Source of the DNA: Siphonodentalium dalli
Lineage: Eukaryota > Mollusca > Scaphopoda > Gadilida > Siphonodentaliidae
DNA length: 64,000 bases
Assembly (NCBI GenBank): GCA_032622095.1
Contig: CP136061.1
Span: forward strand, 199,198,244-199,262,243
Direction: 5' to 3'
A model generated the notes under the pieces. The model made no database searches. It was not told where the DNA came from and saw nothing but the letters and a program-made list of their open reading frames with translations. Below, in pieces: positions 21,529-32,153 of the stretch; within the stretch, counting starts at the first letter, position 1; each line of letters begins with the position of its first letter. The position numbers and the translations under genes are program-made.

Positions 21529-22857
21529 ACAAGCCAACAAACGCAACAAACAAACCCGATTTTAAATAAATACATATACAAACTTATGACTAACTCGAGA
21601 GAGGGGGTGTCCAGTGATCTGTATATATGTTCAACTTGTTTTGGTAGTCATGTTGCTTTGCCATTACTAATTATTTATTTTTTCAGTGTAATAACATATG
21701 GGAGAGGGGGGTACCCTTAAGTGAGTCAGTACTTGTCCCCCAATTCCTTTGTATGTATAAACAAATGTATGTGTTATATATCATGTGTTATCTAAATTTG
21801 ACATATATTTGAAATAAATATATCTAAACTAAACTTTGGTACGTTCCAGCAGTCGGAAATTTCATGCATGACACAACATTAGTTGGACATTAATTTGACA
21901 CCATATATAGGTTGGCATTGTTCTCATTGTTTGATTTTTTTCAACCATTAAAAGTTGGTAATTTTCCAATCTTAGTGTTTGTCAGATTGGATATTTCCAA
22001 GGAGAGCAAATTGAATTCTGCGAACCTGTGAGATTGATGTTTGGTTCAATGGGGGGGGGGGTGCAGTTGGCCGGAAATTTGAGGAAACTTCTAGCCACGT
22101 CCCTAGAAAATGTGTCTGTTGTCTATACTGAGACTATTGCGCAAAACGACTGCATTTAACGAAACAAAACATGTTAAAATTGCTTTACTTGAACTTTAAG
22201 ACTAGATGATAGTACATACGTGTATCTGATCATGATTCCATCGATACCATATAATCCTACTATTTCTTGAATAAGAAGAAACATTATAATAACGAACACA
22301 GCAGAAGACATATCCATGCAGGTTCATATGAATTCGGTCAATGGTGACGTATCCGCCGAATTCGAAATCGACATGCGTTCGGGCGGTATTTTAAGGATGG
22401 AATTATGAAATGGACATATGAAAGTGACAATCAACAATGATTTGCCATCAACCGAAGTGCTCCCCCAGCGTTACTATCAATAGCGTTATTATTTGGCTAA
22501 TTTCAGTAATATTCTCCCAGTTTACATTCAATAAAACAAATTTGTCTCCGCATTTAAAATTCTTTGATATAGATCGTTTATATTCTGCAATAATGTGTAC
22601 ACAAGAGACGGATTCTTATGTTTTATTGTGTTTTTAAACTCTGAGGTGGCGGAATCTCGGTTTGTTTACATTACGAACATTTGAGTCCGTAATCGGAATC
22701 CGAATCCAAATCGGATTACCACGAAATTAGGATTACGGTCTGTTCGTTTACTGATTCTGCAAATTTGTGGTCTGTTCTTTTGCCGAACCAAGTCGTACGG
22801 GGACCAATCTGTAATCTGGATCCAGAATCTGAAACGGATTTTAGCGAAATAACGCCT
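21529..22857. mobile_element. 1.86-kb TIR element, copy 1, right part
   Basis: Near-identical to 23381-24713, including CAAGCCAACAAACGCAAC at the start, the poly-G run, the EcoRI-site-rich stretch and the terminal TTTTAGCGAAATAACGCCTC. Together with 18050-18605 it makes one element split by the 2.9-kb block. Its right terminus abuts the left terminus of copy 2 directly. Confidence 0.75.
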
Positions 22858-24713
22858 CAGAGCCGTAATTTCGCTAAAATCCGGATTGAGAATCCAAAGC
22901 CGATTACGGGGGGCGGAGCTAATTTCGGATTCTAGGTCAGATTTTGAAATCCACGTGGTCTCCGAAACTCTCCCCCTGCGTCAAACATGGCTCATGTATT
23001 TGACACAAGTATCATTTGTATCTTATATTTATAAAGTGCATGTTTGTTGTGAAAGTCATGCTGTTCTTCTATGTGTGTATACACGGCACATAATTTGCTG
23101 CCAATCCGACTTAATCGCATCTTTTTTTCAAGTTAAAGTGTGTTTATTGATGATGGCAAGCATATCTAAACATGACAGCTCTAGGCCTCCTGAATCAAAT
23201 TCCGAAGATGTTGTGAAGAACACATGGAACTTGTCAGTTGAACAGGGACGTGACGACAGGGGTTGATTGGGTGTCTCGACCCCCACCCCGAACTTTGGTA
23301 CAATTTGCTAAGCTGTGCAGTCATTCATACGTGAGGAAAATCAGGATTATTTTGACTAACTGTTTCAAATAATGATACGTACAAGCCAACAAACGCAACA
23401 AACAAACCCGATTTTAAATAAATACATATACAAACTTATGACTAACTCGAGAGAGGGGGTGTCCAGTGATCTGTATATATGTTCAACTTGTTTTGGTAGT
23501 CATGTTGCTTTGCCATTACTAATTATTTATTTTTTCAGTGTAATAACATATGGGAGAGGGGGTACCCTTAAGTGAGTCAGTACTTGTCCCCTAATTCCTT
23601 TGTATGTATAAACAAATGTATGTGTTATATATCATGTGTTATCTAAATTTGACATATATTTGAAATAAATATATCTAAACTAAACTTTGGTACATTCCAG
23701 CAGTCGGAAATTTCATGCATGACACAACATTAGTTGGACATTAATTTGACACCATATATAGGTTGGCATTGTTCTCATTGTTTGATTTTTTTCAACCAGT
23801 AAAAGTTGGTAATTTTCCAATCTTAGTGTTTGTCAGATTGGATATTTCCAAGGAGAGCAAATTGAATTCTGCGAACCTGTGAGATTGATGTTTGGTTCAA
23901 TGGGGGGGGGGGGGGGGGGGTGCAGTTGGCCGGAAATTTGAGGAAACTTCTTCTAGCCACGTCCCTAGAACATGTGTCTGTTGTCTATACAGAGACTATT
24001 GCGCAAAACGACTGCATTTAACGAAACAAAACATGTTAAAATTGCTATAACTTTAAGACTAGATGATAGTACATACGTGTATCTGATAATCCATCGATAC
24101 CATATAATCCTACTATTTCTTGAATAAGAAGAAACATTATAATAACGAACACAGCAGAAGACATATCCATGCAGGTTCATATGAATTCGGTCAATGGTGA
24201 CGTATCCGCCGAATTCGAAATCGACATGCGTTCGGGCGGTATTTTAAGGATGGAATTATGAAATGGACATATGAAAGTGACAATCAACAATGATTTGCCA
24301 TCAACAGAAGTGCTCCCCCAGCGTTACTATCAATAGCGTTATTATTTGGCTAATTTCAGTAATATTCTCCCAGTTTACATTCAATAAAACAAATTTGTCT
24401 CCGCATTTAAAATTCTTTGATATAGATCGTTTATATTCTGCAATAATTTGTACACAAGAGACGGATTCTTATGTTTTATTGTGTTTTTAAACTCTGAGGT
24501 GGCGGAATCTCGGTTTGTTTACATTACGAACATTTGAGTCCGTAATCGGAATCCGAATCCAAATCGGATTACCACGAAATTAGGATTACGGTCTGTTCGT
24601 TTACTGATTCTGCAAATTTGTGGTCTGTTCTTTTGCCGAACCAAGTCGTACGGGGACCAATCTGTAATCTGGATCCAGAATCTGAAACGGATTTTAGCGA
24701 AATAACGCCTCTG
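22858..24713. mobile_element. 1.86-kb TIR element, copy 2, complete (hAT-like ends)
   Basis: Starts CAGAGCCGTAATTTCGCTAA and ends, on the opposite strand, CAGAGGCGTTATTTCGCTAA, with both repeats continuing AATCCG: 26 bp with two mismatches. CAGAG starts resemble hAT termini, but no 8-bp target duplication is visible because the left end abuts copy 1. A 38-codon frame starting with ATG near 23149 (MMASISKHDSSRPPESNS, and on) could be a lost exon. There is no transposase domain, so it is non-autonomous. Confidence 0.65.
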
Positions 24714-24874
24714 GGTAATTTACCTACATAGCCCAGCGTAATGAATGGAATCGCCCCACATGTAAAATGGTGTTTCCCCAAGAAGCGAAAGGAAATTATT
24801 TTTATGTTTTCAAGAAACACAGATTTTATTGATATTAAAACATACTCCTGTTTCTTGCAATCGCAGAGGTGGTT

Positions 24875-26124
24875 CCTTCAGTACTGCTGAAGGGGTCACT
24901 CTCACTAAAAAAAAGTGCTGAAGGGTACACAGGGTTTGGAAAATGTGCTGAAGGGTACACAGGGGGTGTCAGACCGGTTTTCCGAAGACCTATTACTACG
25001 AAGGCCCATAACTCCGAAGGTCCGATTCTCCGAAGGTCCGATTCTCCGAAGATTTTGTTTTATCGGGGTATTATCGTTTACTAAATAGTGTACAGTCCAG
25101 TGGCGAAGCCAAGGGGTCCCAAAATTCCCACTGCCCCCATTAAACCTCTACTTGCTATTTCAGACGATATGGGCCCCTACCAAAACATGTCCAATGTCAT
25201 GTAAACGCCCGGAAATCGTTCATGGGGCATCAAAATATTCAAACTTTTCCTACTGCCCCCACCTAAATGGGAATCCTGGCCCGCCACTGACTATACACCA
25301 GCTACTATAACGTTACGTTGGCCCATGAGATGCCAGAGTAAAATGTACAGGGGTGAACGGGGAAGAACTTGTCGCCCCTGTGCATGTTAGGCTACTCTGG
25401 ACATTCTTGCAGAGACATTCTTGGGGAGCGCATACATGGGAGGTGTCGCCCCCAATCGTTGGTCCGGGGGCTCCCCTGGGCATGAACACTGTGAATATTT
25501 GAATGCCTAGGAGGGATTTCCTGACGTTTACATGACATTTGACATGTTTTTGGGGGCGGTCTTCCCTGGGGCCCCATTGACCCCGCCACTGGACTGTACA
25601 CTATTTAATAAGCGATAAAACATGATCTTAGGAGAATCGGACCCTCGGAGAATCGGACCTTCGGAGAATCGGACCTTCGGAGTTATAGACCTTCGGAGTT
25701 ATGGGCGTTCGGAGTTATAGGCCTTCGGAGTTATGGGCTTTCGGAGTTATGGGTCTTCGGAGTTATGGGATTTCGGAGAATCGGGACTTCGGAGTTATGG
25801 GCTTTCGGAGAATCGGGGCGTCGGAGAATCTGACCTTCGGAGAATCGGACCTTCGGAGTTATGGGTCTTCGGAAAAACGCTACGTAACCACACAGGGTTT
25901 GTGATCGGCACTAACACCAGTTTGATCCAGTTTGTTTTCTGTTCATTTTAATGTTCATTTGAACGCAAACAATCATTCTCTAACAGAAATCATGGCAGAT
26001 ACGAATACTAAACGTCATTTAAAACGAGATTTCAAAACCTGTGTACCCTTCAGCACATTTTAAAATCCTGTGTACCCTTCAGCACTGTTTTGGTGAGAGT
26101 GACCCCTTCAGCTTCAGTACTGCT
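24875..26124. repeat. 1.25-kb nested inverted structure
   Basis: Three layers of inverted repeats are nested. Outer: CTTCAGTACTG, AAGGGGTCACTCTCAC and GTGCTGAAGGGTACACAGG (twice) at about 24875-24965, mirrored at about 26038-26124. Middle: CCGAAGGTCCGATTCT units at 24981-25060, mirrored by CGGAGAATCGGACCTT units at 25630-25870, many more on the right. Inner: ACTAAATAGTGTACAGTCCA continuing GTGGCG at 25080-25105, mirrored at 25583-25610. The centre (25105-25585) carries further imperfect inverted matches rich in C or G runs. Confidence 0.75.
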
Positions 26125-26370
26125 TTCAGCTTCTTCTGGTTCTCTTTGATTTCCGACTCGGAAATGACCCAAAAACAATTGAATTGATAATGTTAACTCT
26201 TCAAAAGTTGAACTTCGAAGAAAACGTTTTATGCGGTCAAGATTGGAAAGACACTGCTCCAATTCACTTTCCATGCTTCTAACTTCTTGTGAACTTGAAT
26301 CATGTTGGTCAGCCCCATATATTAACATTCGCTCTGCATTTCGAATAAGACGGCGAATTGAAGACAACAT
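26050..26370 (-). CDS. Unassigned 106-codon frame, possible exon of a lost transposon
   Basis: Starts with a true ATG. The first ~85 residues look protein-like: a basic, helical start (MLSSIRRLIRNAERML), then heptad-like acidic and leucine-rich sequence (MESELEQCLSNLDRIKRFLR, ELTLSIQLFLGHFRVG) and a Glu/Ser-rich stretch. The last ~20 residues are encoded by the inverted GTGCTGAAGGGTACACAG units, so the natural end was probably elsewhere. I do not recognise the family. It could be the first exon of a DNA transposon whose other parts are gone, or a host exon. Confidence 0.3.
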   Translation of the reverse strand: MLSSIRRLIRNAERMLIYGADQHDSSSQEVRSMESELEQCLSNLDRIKRFLRSSTFEELTLSIQLFLGHFRVGNQREPEEAESSTEAEGVTLTKTVLKGTQDFKMC

Positions 26371-26489
26371 GATGATTGTTGTACACAGTTGACTGTTGAG
26401 TACTAGGCAAATTAAAACAGTTTAAAATTAGCCCCATGCTCCTCTGCCTTGCTGGGTGATGCCAATAGTTTATGGGTATGTTAGATAGT

Positions 26490-26592
26490 ATAGTTGCAAT
26501 TACGCTTAAGCGAAATTAACGTTTAAGCGTAAATGCCCTAGTTGTGCTTAAGCGTAATTCATTATAAAATGTGAATTTGGCCTCCCATATGA
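26490..26592. mobile_element. GCTTAAGC-array element, short partial copy
   Basis: A few GCTTAAGCG units, then AAAATGTGAATTTGGCCTCC and CA at the family end, followed by TA. Confidence 0.6.
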
Positions 26593-26644
26593 ATAGACGG
26601 GTATGAGATGAACCTAACCGCAATTGTGACTTTGTATTGACTTT

Positions 26645-27306
26645 AAAGGCCCGCTTAATTTTCGAGTCAGCGATTATTTTTGTATAGTGCCTTGATATAC
26701 GGTTTTAATAGGCCTAACAATCTATGCCATAAAATATTAATAGAATACTATAATTCATCACCATTTGAAACGTCTGTGTCTCAGAAGGTGCCCATAGAGT
26801 AACAACAAAAAAGCTGAAATCATCAGTAAAATCATTTTCCCCGTTATGGCTCCCAGAATGGGACAAAAGTCAAACTATAGTTTATTTTCAATGGAAGTGG
26901 AATAACTCTATATCTAAATTTATAGAGTTATTCCCCTTCCATTGAAAATAATATAATTCAGCACAGAATAGACGTCCATATCTCAACAAAAACAACATAA
27001 AAAAATAGAAAACAGCTGAAATCATAATAAGATCCCCCGTTATGGCTCCCAGAATGAAACAGAATTCAAACTAAAATGTATTTTAAATGAAAGGGCAATA
27101 ACTCTATCTTTAAAATATAGTTATTCCCCCTCCATTGCAAATAATACTTTGCGCAACAAAACCAGATGAAACTTAAGCACACGTTGGTAACTCACCAAAA
27201 AAACCCAGCATATTATACCGGATAAGTTGATAAAACAATGTTAGACAGCTTCCTATTTCAAATGTTATATATGTGATCTGTGGGTTCGAAAATTAAGTGG
27301 GCCTTT
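26645..27306. mobile_element. GGGCCTTT-ended MITE, best copy (662 bp)
   Basis: Left end AAAGGCCCGCTTAATTTTCG (26645) is mirrored at the right end, which reads AAAGGCCCACTTAATTTTCG on the opposite strand: 20 bp with one mismatch. The interior is AT-rich, with paired ATGGCTCCCAGAATG blocks and GAGTTATTCCCCTTCCATTG. No coding frame. Copies at 11294-11722 and 14040-14193. Confidence 0.7.
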
Positions 27307-27810
27307 GATGTTGATGTCTCTTTCAAACACAGATTGCCATTTCGGACAGACTTTATCTCTTACATGTAGTTTATATCAGTCATGGAGTCATCTTGTTTTC
27401 ATCTTTCCATAATAAATGATAAACTGATACTGTCTTCTTGCTATTAATTACCGACATCTGGGACAATTTGGGAATTGGAATGGGGTGTTTAAATGTACCT
27501 TATGTGAATACTAGCGTAATAGTATTTTTCATTCCTGGTGTGGTTTTGTGGTGGGGGGGGGGGGGGGGTGTGCAAATTTTGATTCATTTGTGGTTAAATA
27601 CGCCCAGAATAGAAAACCTTCGGAATAGCGAACCTTCGAAATAATGAACCTTCGGAATAGAGAACCCTGGGGGGGGGGTCCCTGCCCCTACTCGCCAACC
27701 ACAATCTCATGAGTTGTGGAAATTTGGTACTCTCGGCTACTTTTGGTGTATTTTATATAACGGTATGCCATAATTATTAGTTTTGATTTGATACGCATAT
27801 TCAACTACTC
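27307..27810. other. Unassigned; poly-G and CCTTCGG patches
   Basis: (G)n tract at 27551-27568; CCTTCGGAATAG units at 27615-27668. No gene recognised. Confidence 0.45.
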
Positions 27811-28064
27811 TATGGGTGGCCAAATTCACATTTAATAATGAATTGCACTTAAGCGCAATTGATTGAGCTTAAGCGCAATTGATTGCGTTTAAGCGCAAAT
27901 AATTGCACTTAAGCGCAAATACCACACATTGTGCTTAAGCACAAATAGGGCATTTATGCTTAAGCGTAATGAGTTACCCTTAAGCGCAATTAATTGCACT
28001 TAAGCCCAATTAATTTTTTATATGATGTTTTTTTAATGTATGTTTGCACAGGTTTGGTCATATA

Positions 28065-28110
<46 letters not shown>

Positions 28111-28607
28111 TGCATGTGGTGTCACTGCATGAGGGCTTGCTTACCTCATATGGTTTACTTATTGACTTAAATCAGGGGGAAAACCCTATTTTCATATTAT
28201 CAGCATCCCTGTCCCAAAAATGCTATAGCGAGTAGTTCCAACTAATAAATACAGAAGATCATATAATGCTATCACGAGTCGCTCCAACCAAAACAGAAGG
28301 TAATACTTTTGCGAGTCAGCCATTTTGATACAGAAGTCAGGCTAGCTCCCTACCCATCCAAACCAATGAAAACAAGAGGTGACATGTCAATAGGAGTGAA
28401 GGTTAAGTTATTGATAAACCTATTTATTACCAGGGGTGTTTAGTTACATATAACCATGAATTGCGCTTAAGCACAATTGATTGCGCTTAATTGCAATTGA
28501 TTGCGATTAAGCGCAAATAATTACGCTTAAGCCCAGCGATTGCGCTTAAGCGAAATTGATTGCGCTTAAGCGCAATTAATTATTAAATGTGAATTTGGCC
28601 TCCCATA
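27811..28607. mobile_element. GCTTAAGC-array element, complete copy (TA-flanked)
   Basis: The left end TGGGTGGCCAAATTCACATT is mirrored by the right end, which reads TGGGAGGCCAAATTCACATT on the opposite strand. The match continues through AATAATTAATTGCGCTTAAG with few differences, so the terminal repeats are about 50 bp. TA flanks both ends (27811-27812, 28606-28607). Arrays of GCGCTTAAGCGCAATTGATT units lie inside each end. The centre holds an (AT)n tract and the CATCCAAACCAATG block shared with 16976-17305. Non-coding. Confidence 0.7.
28063..28107. repeat. (AT)n microsatellite
   Basis: About 22 uninterrupted AT dinucleotides. Confidence 0.95.
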
Positions 28608-29058
28608 CTACTCCGCTGTTTACTTCTAAAATGCATACTCGACAAGAGACACACACACGACGCTATATAAGGAATGTGCGTCATGCGTATAAATACTTTT
28701 ACGTTATGACGTCAGTCTGTTTCTAAGTCCTTCGAAAACTCACTCATTTCGAGTGCCAATGACTTGATTTAAGTTGCAGTAACAGAGACGTTGCTTAAAC
28801 AGTAAAACTTATGAATGTCTGTCCACGAAATCTAAACAACATATATACAGTATCATGCATTGATGCCGAATTACCGATACAACATACATTTTCATCAGAA
28901 ATCCTAAGATTGCTGAATTGAATTGCCCAAGGCAAAAATAAAATATATGGATGCGTTTTTCCGGTAACATGCCGGCCCCAATCTCTCAGTATTCTCTTTA
29001 TTTTGCCCGTTTTCGTCGCTGGACATTTTTATTTCGTTAATTAATACATCATCTTTAA
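28608..29058. other. Unassigned sequence
   Basis: No gene recognised. The 61-codon minus-strand frame at 28904-29089 has no family features. Confidence 0.3.
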
Positions 29059-29298
29059 CACTTTCATGACCGGAGCTGCGCTGGTGCAACTTTAAAGATA
29101 TTGTTTAAGTGAATTATCTTATGTACATGTATGCGAGTCTCCCATAAGAAATGCACTGGCTTACAAGGTCAAGGTAATTGTTGTTAGGCTAATGTATTAT
29201 CTTATATATGAGAGGCTCATTATGCGAGGCTCGCGTATATAAGAGAATGCATTGGCACAGGGTTTTCGCAAAATTTCAAGAAGCTCCATGCAGTCAAT
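29059..29298. mobile_element. Palindromic TTAA-type MITE, degraded copy
   Basis: TTAA (29055-29058) is followed by CACTTTCATGACCGGAGC. The interior carries ATGCGAGTCTCCCAT, AAGGTCAAGGTAATT and GAGAATGCATTGGCACAGGG, then TTTTCGCAAAATTTC at the far end. Same family as 49500-49720 and 54178-54389. Confidence 0.6.
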
Positions 29299-29790
29299 CA
29301 TCATCTTTAATAGTTTAAATTTCAATTTACATAAACCCTCATGCTCTATGTATTATATGTATATATGATAGACAATCTGACAAATCGAGAAGCCGTTTTT
29401 ATTGCGATTTTTCCTAACTATAGCGCCACTTTACCTTACGGTACGTTAGGCTCGTGCTCTGATACTATTTCAGTGGACGTGATATGTATATAGAACACAT
29501 TAATTCGGGTTTAAGCAAGCGTATACAGATTCAGTGCGCGTTGCCGTTGTGAAAACTTACAGTTTCGCTTTGCGAAACTGAATAAAGTTTCTGTTAAAAT
29601 CACTTCCAATTTTAAGTCAATTTAGCATACCGGTAACTACGATGTAGTTCCACCTTGGGTATAACGTTTAACCCATGAAATGACGTTTGAAACTTTACAC
29701 TGGTCAACAGTATAAATGTATACTCACAGTAGGGTATAAAGATGAAATTTACAAAATAGGTGTTACCCACACTTATCATAGTAGGCAATA

Positions 29791-30019
29791 TGCCCTATCA
29801 CTAACTCGCGGCCATTTTGGATCAACCAGGTCCGGTTCCGTGGTTTCATATAGCTTCATCCAGCCCCGGTTCCGTGGTTTCAGTGCTACAGCTCAAAGTT
29901 TTGGAGTAGCATTTCCATATATGGAGCTTTTGAATTATTCATGACTTCCATATATGTTAAGTAAAACCACGGAACCGGACCTGGTGGATCCAAAATTTCC
30001 GCGAGTTAGTGATAGGGCA
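29791..30019. mobile_element. TA-flanked foldback MITE, 229 bp
   Basis: Arms of about 56 bp: TGCCCTATCACTAACTCGCG at the left end and its mirror at the right end continue through GGATC and CCAGGTCCGGTTCCGTGG. TA flanks both ends (29789-29790, 30020-30021). The interior repeats CGGTTCCGTGGTTTCA once more. No coding sequence. Confidence 0.7.
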
Positions 30020-30024
30020 TATAT

Positions 30025-31228
30025 ATAGATATATTCCTAAATGTACTTTCACAACTTTCCTACATGTATATGGACTGGTAGTCTGGTACTATCCTATATA
30101 TCGATTACCAAGTATGAAGGTGGAAATTTATGTCAAAATCCCTGAAGTGAGGAAGATAGGATCATCGGAGCCGGAGCGCTTAAATGTTCATTGACACAGG
30201 AATGAGAGTTTATCAGCAACATGAAACGATCCGCCACCCGTTCCGGGCACACGGAAGTTGGATGCAACCATTTCATGACATATCACGTGACAATCACGTG
30301 ATTGGAGAATCGAGAATGAATTTCTGACTGGACTTTTTAATCACGAACGTCAGGGTTTTATCATTATTGACATTGTGCTCTTCCTTTGGTATATCATAGT
30401 GATGTTCTATATTAGATACACTCTCTCCAGGACAGGACACGTTAGTTGCAATCAGGTTTTTATATTTTATTGCAAAAGATTTGTTTCAAATTTTTTATTC
30501 AAATTTGTAGCACGGTGCAGGCACTGGCAGTGCCAGTGGTACTACTACTAGTGGTAGTTTTATAAATAAAAATAAATAAATAAAATGAATAGTAGCAATA
30601 TTAAGTACTTCAAACTACCGAAACCTGTGTTTAAGTACCGATCAAGCTATTTTTTGGAAGCTCCGGGGCGTCCTACTATAACTAGTAGCAAGTTCAGTAA
30701 TTGGGACACATGAATCGGGTTAAAAAATGTGACTTGACCAAGTCTGACAAAATCTATCATAGGATGAATTCATCGACATGTCAGGACTATATAACACATC
30801 ATGTCATACTCTAGTCCAACAAATTAGACTATTCAGAATATAGTCTAATTTGTTGGACGTACATGTATATATAGTTATAGTTTACTCAATAACTCATACA
30901 AGTTGGATTGATATAGCATAATAATATCAGTTATTCAATAGTTGTTGAGTGTTAACATGGTGAAATGCTTATAAGTGTTACTCAGGTAGTCTCGCATTGA
31001 TTTCACTAATTTGAGTTTTATGCTGCAATCAATTAATATTGATTTTATTTTGAATGTTCTGGTGTAATACACACGCAACCAATACCATGTGGGATAACTC
31101 TATCTAACATTCTAAAAATAGTAACGAAATAATGTCCCACTTGATTATCGCATTATAAAAGAAAATAAATATATTGACATAAAATAAATTTTATTAATTG
31201 GGGTACAGTACATGTATGTTAGTCCCAG
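30025..31228. other. Unassigned sequence; one hairpin
   Basis: No gene recognised. Contains the perfect hairpin at 30814-30858. A 5' exon of ALDH5A1 could lie here or further upstream, but none could be picked out. Confidence 0.35.
30814..30858. repeat. Perfect hairpin, 19-bp arms, 7-nt loop
   Basis: GTCCAACAAATTAGACTAT at 30814-30832 and its exact reverse complement at 30840-30858. Confidence 0.85.
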
Positions 31229-31760
31229 GGTTCAATAGTTCAATAGTCTGAGGGTTCAATAGTCTGAGCTAGGGTTCCATATAGTCTGATGGTTCGAAGA
31301 GCTTCGTGGTCCAGTGGTTAGCGTGTCAGACTTGTATTCGCTGTAAACACATCGATATTGGTTCGCAGCGCGTCGCCGGTCATTGAGTCTCCACGTAGCA
31401 GTGGCTTAATTGGCTCGCTGTTTCAAAACCTGTGGCAAGTTGTGACCCTTGAGCAAGATCGCTTGTACTGTGTCTGCTTCGCATCACTCATGCGTTAAAA
31501 GAGTGCCAGTCAGCTTGTCATACTGATGAGTATCAGCATATTCTGATCAAACTAGAGCAGCGCCTGCAATGGCTGCATCCGGTTCATTGGTTGGCTTGTA
31601 CAAATGACTGGGGTAATATTGTACCAAGTGTGTTAGAGCAAGTAATTGGTTAATCGCTATATAAAACTGGTCATTATTTATTATTATTATTCGTTAATCA
31701 GAGGGTTCAATAGTTGGGGATTCATTAGTCTGAGGGTTCAATACTCCGAGTGTTCGACAG
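31229..31760. repeat. GAGGGTTCAATAGTCT minisatellite split by a SINE
   Basis: Units of about 16-18 bp (GAGGGTTCAATAGTCT and variants) occur at 31229-31297 and again at 31699-31757. The SINE at 31299-31691 lies between, so it probably inserted into the array. Confidence 0.7.
31299..31691 (+). mobile_element. tRNA-derived SINE, ~390 bp
   Basis: The head resembles a tRNA gene: an A-box-like stretch GTGGTCCAGTGGTTAGCGTG, then CAGACTTGTATTCGC, and a B-box-like TTGGTTCGCAGC about 40 bases later. The body follows (CTGCAATGGCTGCATCCGG, then GTAATATTGTACC), and the 3' part TCGCTATATAAAACTGGTC runs into an (ATT)n tail at 31673-31691, a common ending of invertebrate SINEs. The head would give an internal RNA polymerase III promoter. 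The family name is not known to me. Not a functional tRNA gene: the cloverleaf pairs are degraded. Confidence 0.75.
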
Positions 31761-31990
31761 ACCATAAATTATGGTTTAATGAATAATTTTTCTATTTTAA
31801 TATTATTTTTTTAAGGTATGCTGCATATAAAGCAGAAACATATTAATATTACTAGTATGTCAAGTGTTCAAAATTAAAATGGCTTGATTTTACAGAACAT
31901 TCAAAATACTCTAATTCAGTGGCCAATTAGAGATACATATCAACTACCGTAGTTCTAAGTTTGTTTTTTGTTCACCTTCATTCATTGCAG

Positions 31991-32153
31991 GTTTTATCTG
32001 CTCATTCACTGAGGAAGAGTTTGCATAATGAATTCACCTGGCTACGTCAGCAGTTATCAAAAATGTCTTCAGTTAGTTCTTCAAAACTAATATTTGACAA
32101 AGCCTATGTGGATGGAAAATGGACTAATGCCAAGAATGGGAGCACTTTTGAAG
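31991..32153 (+). CDS. ALDH5A1: ALDH5A1 first recognised exon
   Basis: Preceded by a pyrimidine-rich tract and TTCATTGCAG, and followed by GTAAAT. Encodes [15 protein letters not shown], then [16 protein letters not shown] and [18 protein letters not shown], ending one base into a codon. The basic, Ser/Leu-rich, acid-poor first 30 residues would suit part of a mitochondrial presequence. The only in-frame ATG is at 32063. The good acceptor suggests an upstream exon carries the start; otherwise a shorter protein starts at 32063. Confidence 0.85.

Noticed and set aside
21529-24713. Near-identical 1.33-kb flanks around a 525-bp core read as an LTR retroelement
   Set aside because: No primer-binding site, polypurine tract or gag/pol is present, and the outer ends form inverted repeats. 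Two abutting TIR elements explain the pattern better.
25701-25951. Two overlapping frames rich in GFRSYG-like repeats
   Set aside because: They translate the CGGAGTTATGGG minisatellite.
27830-28590. GCTTAAGC arrays as a CRISPR array
   Set aside because: Units are palindromic, contiguous and variable, with no unique equal-length spacers, and the sequence is animal DNA.
31299-31375. A functional tRNA gene
   Set aside because: The head keeps A- and B-box-like words but the stems do not pair well, and it continues into a SINE body with an (ATT)n tail.
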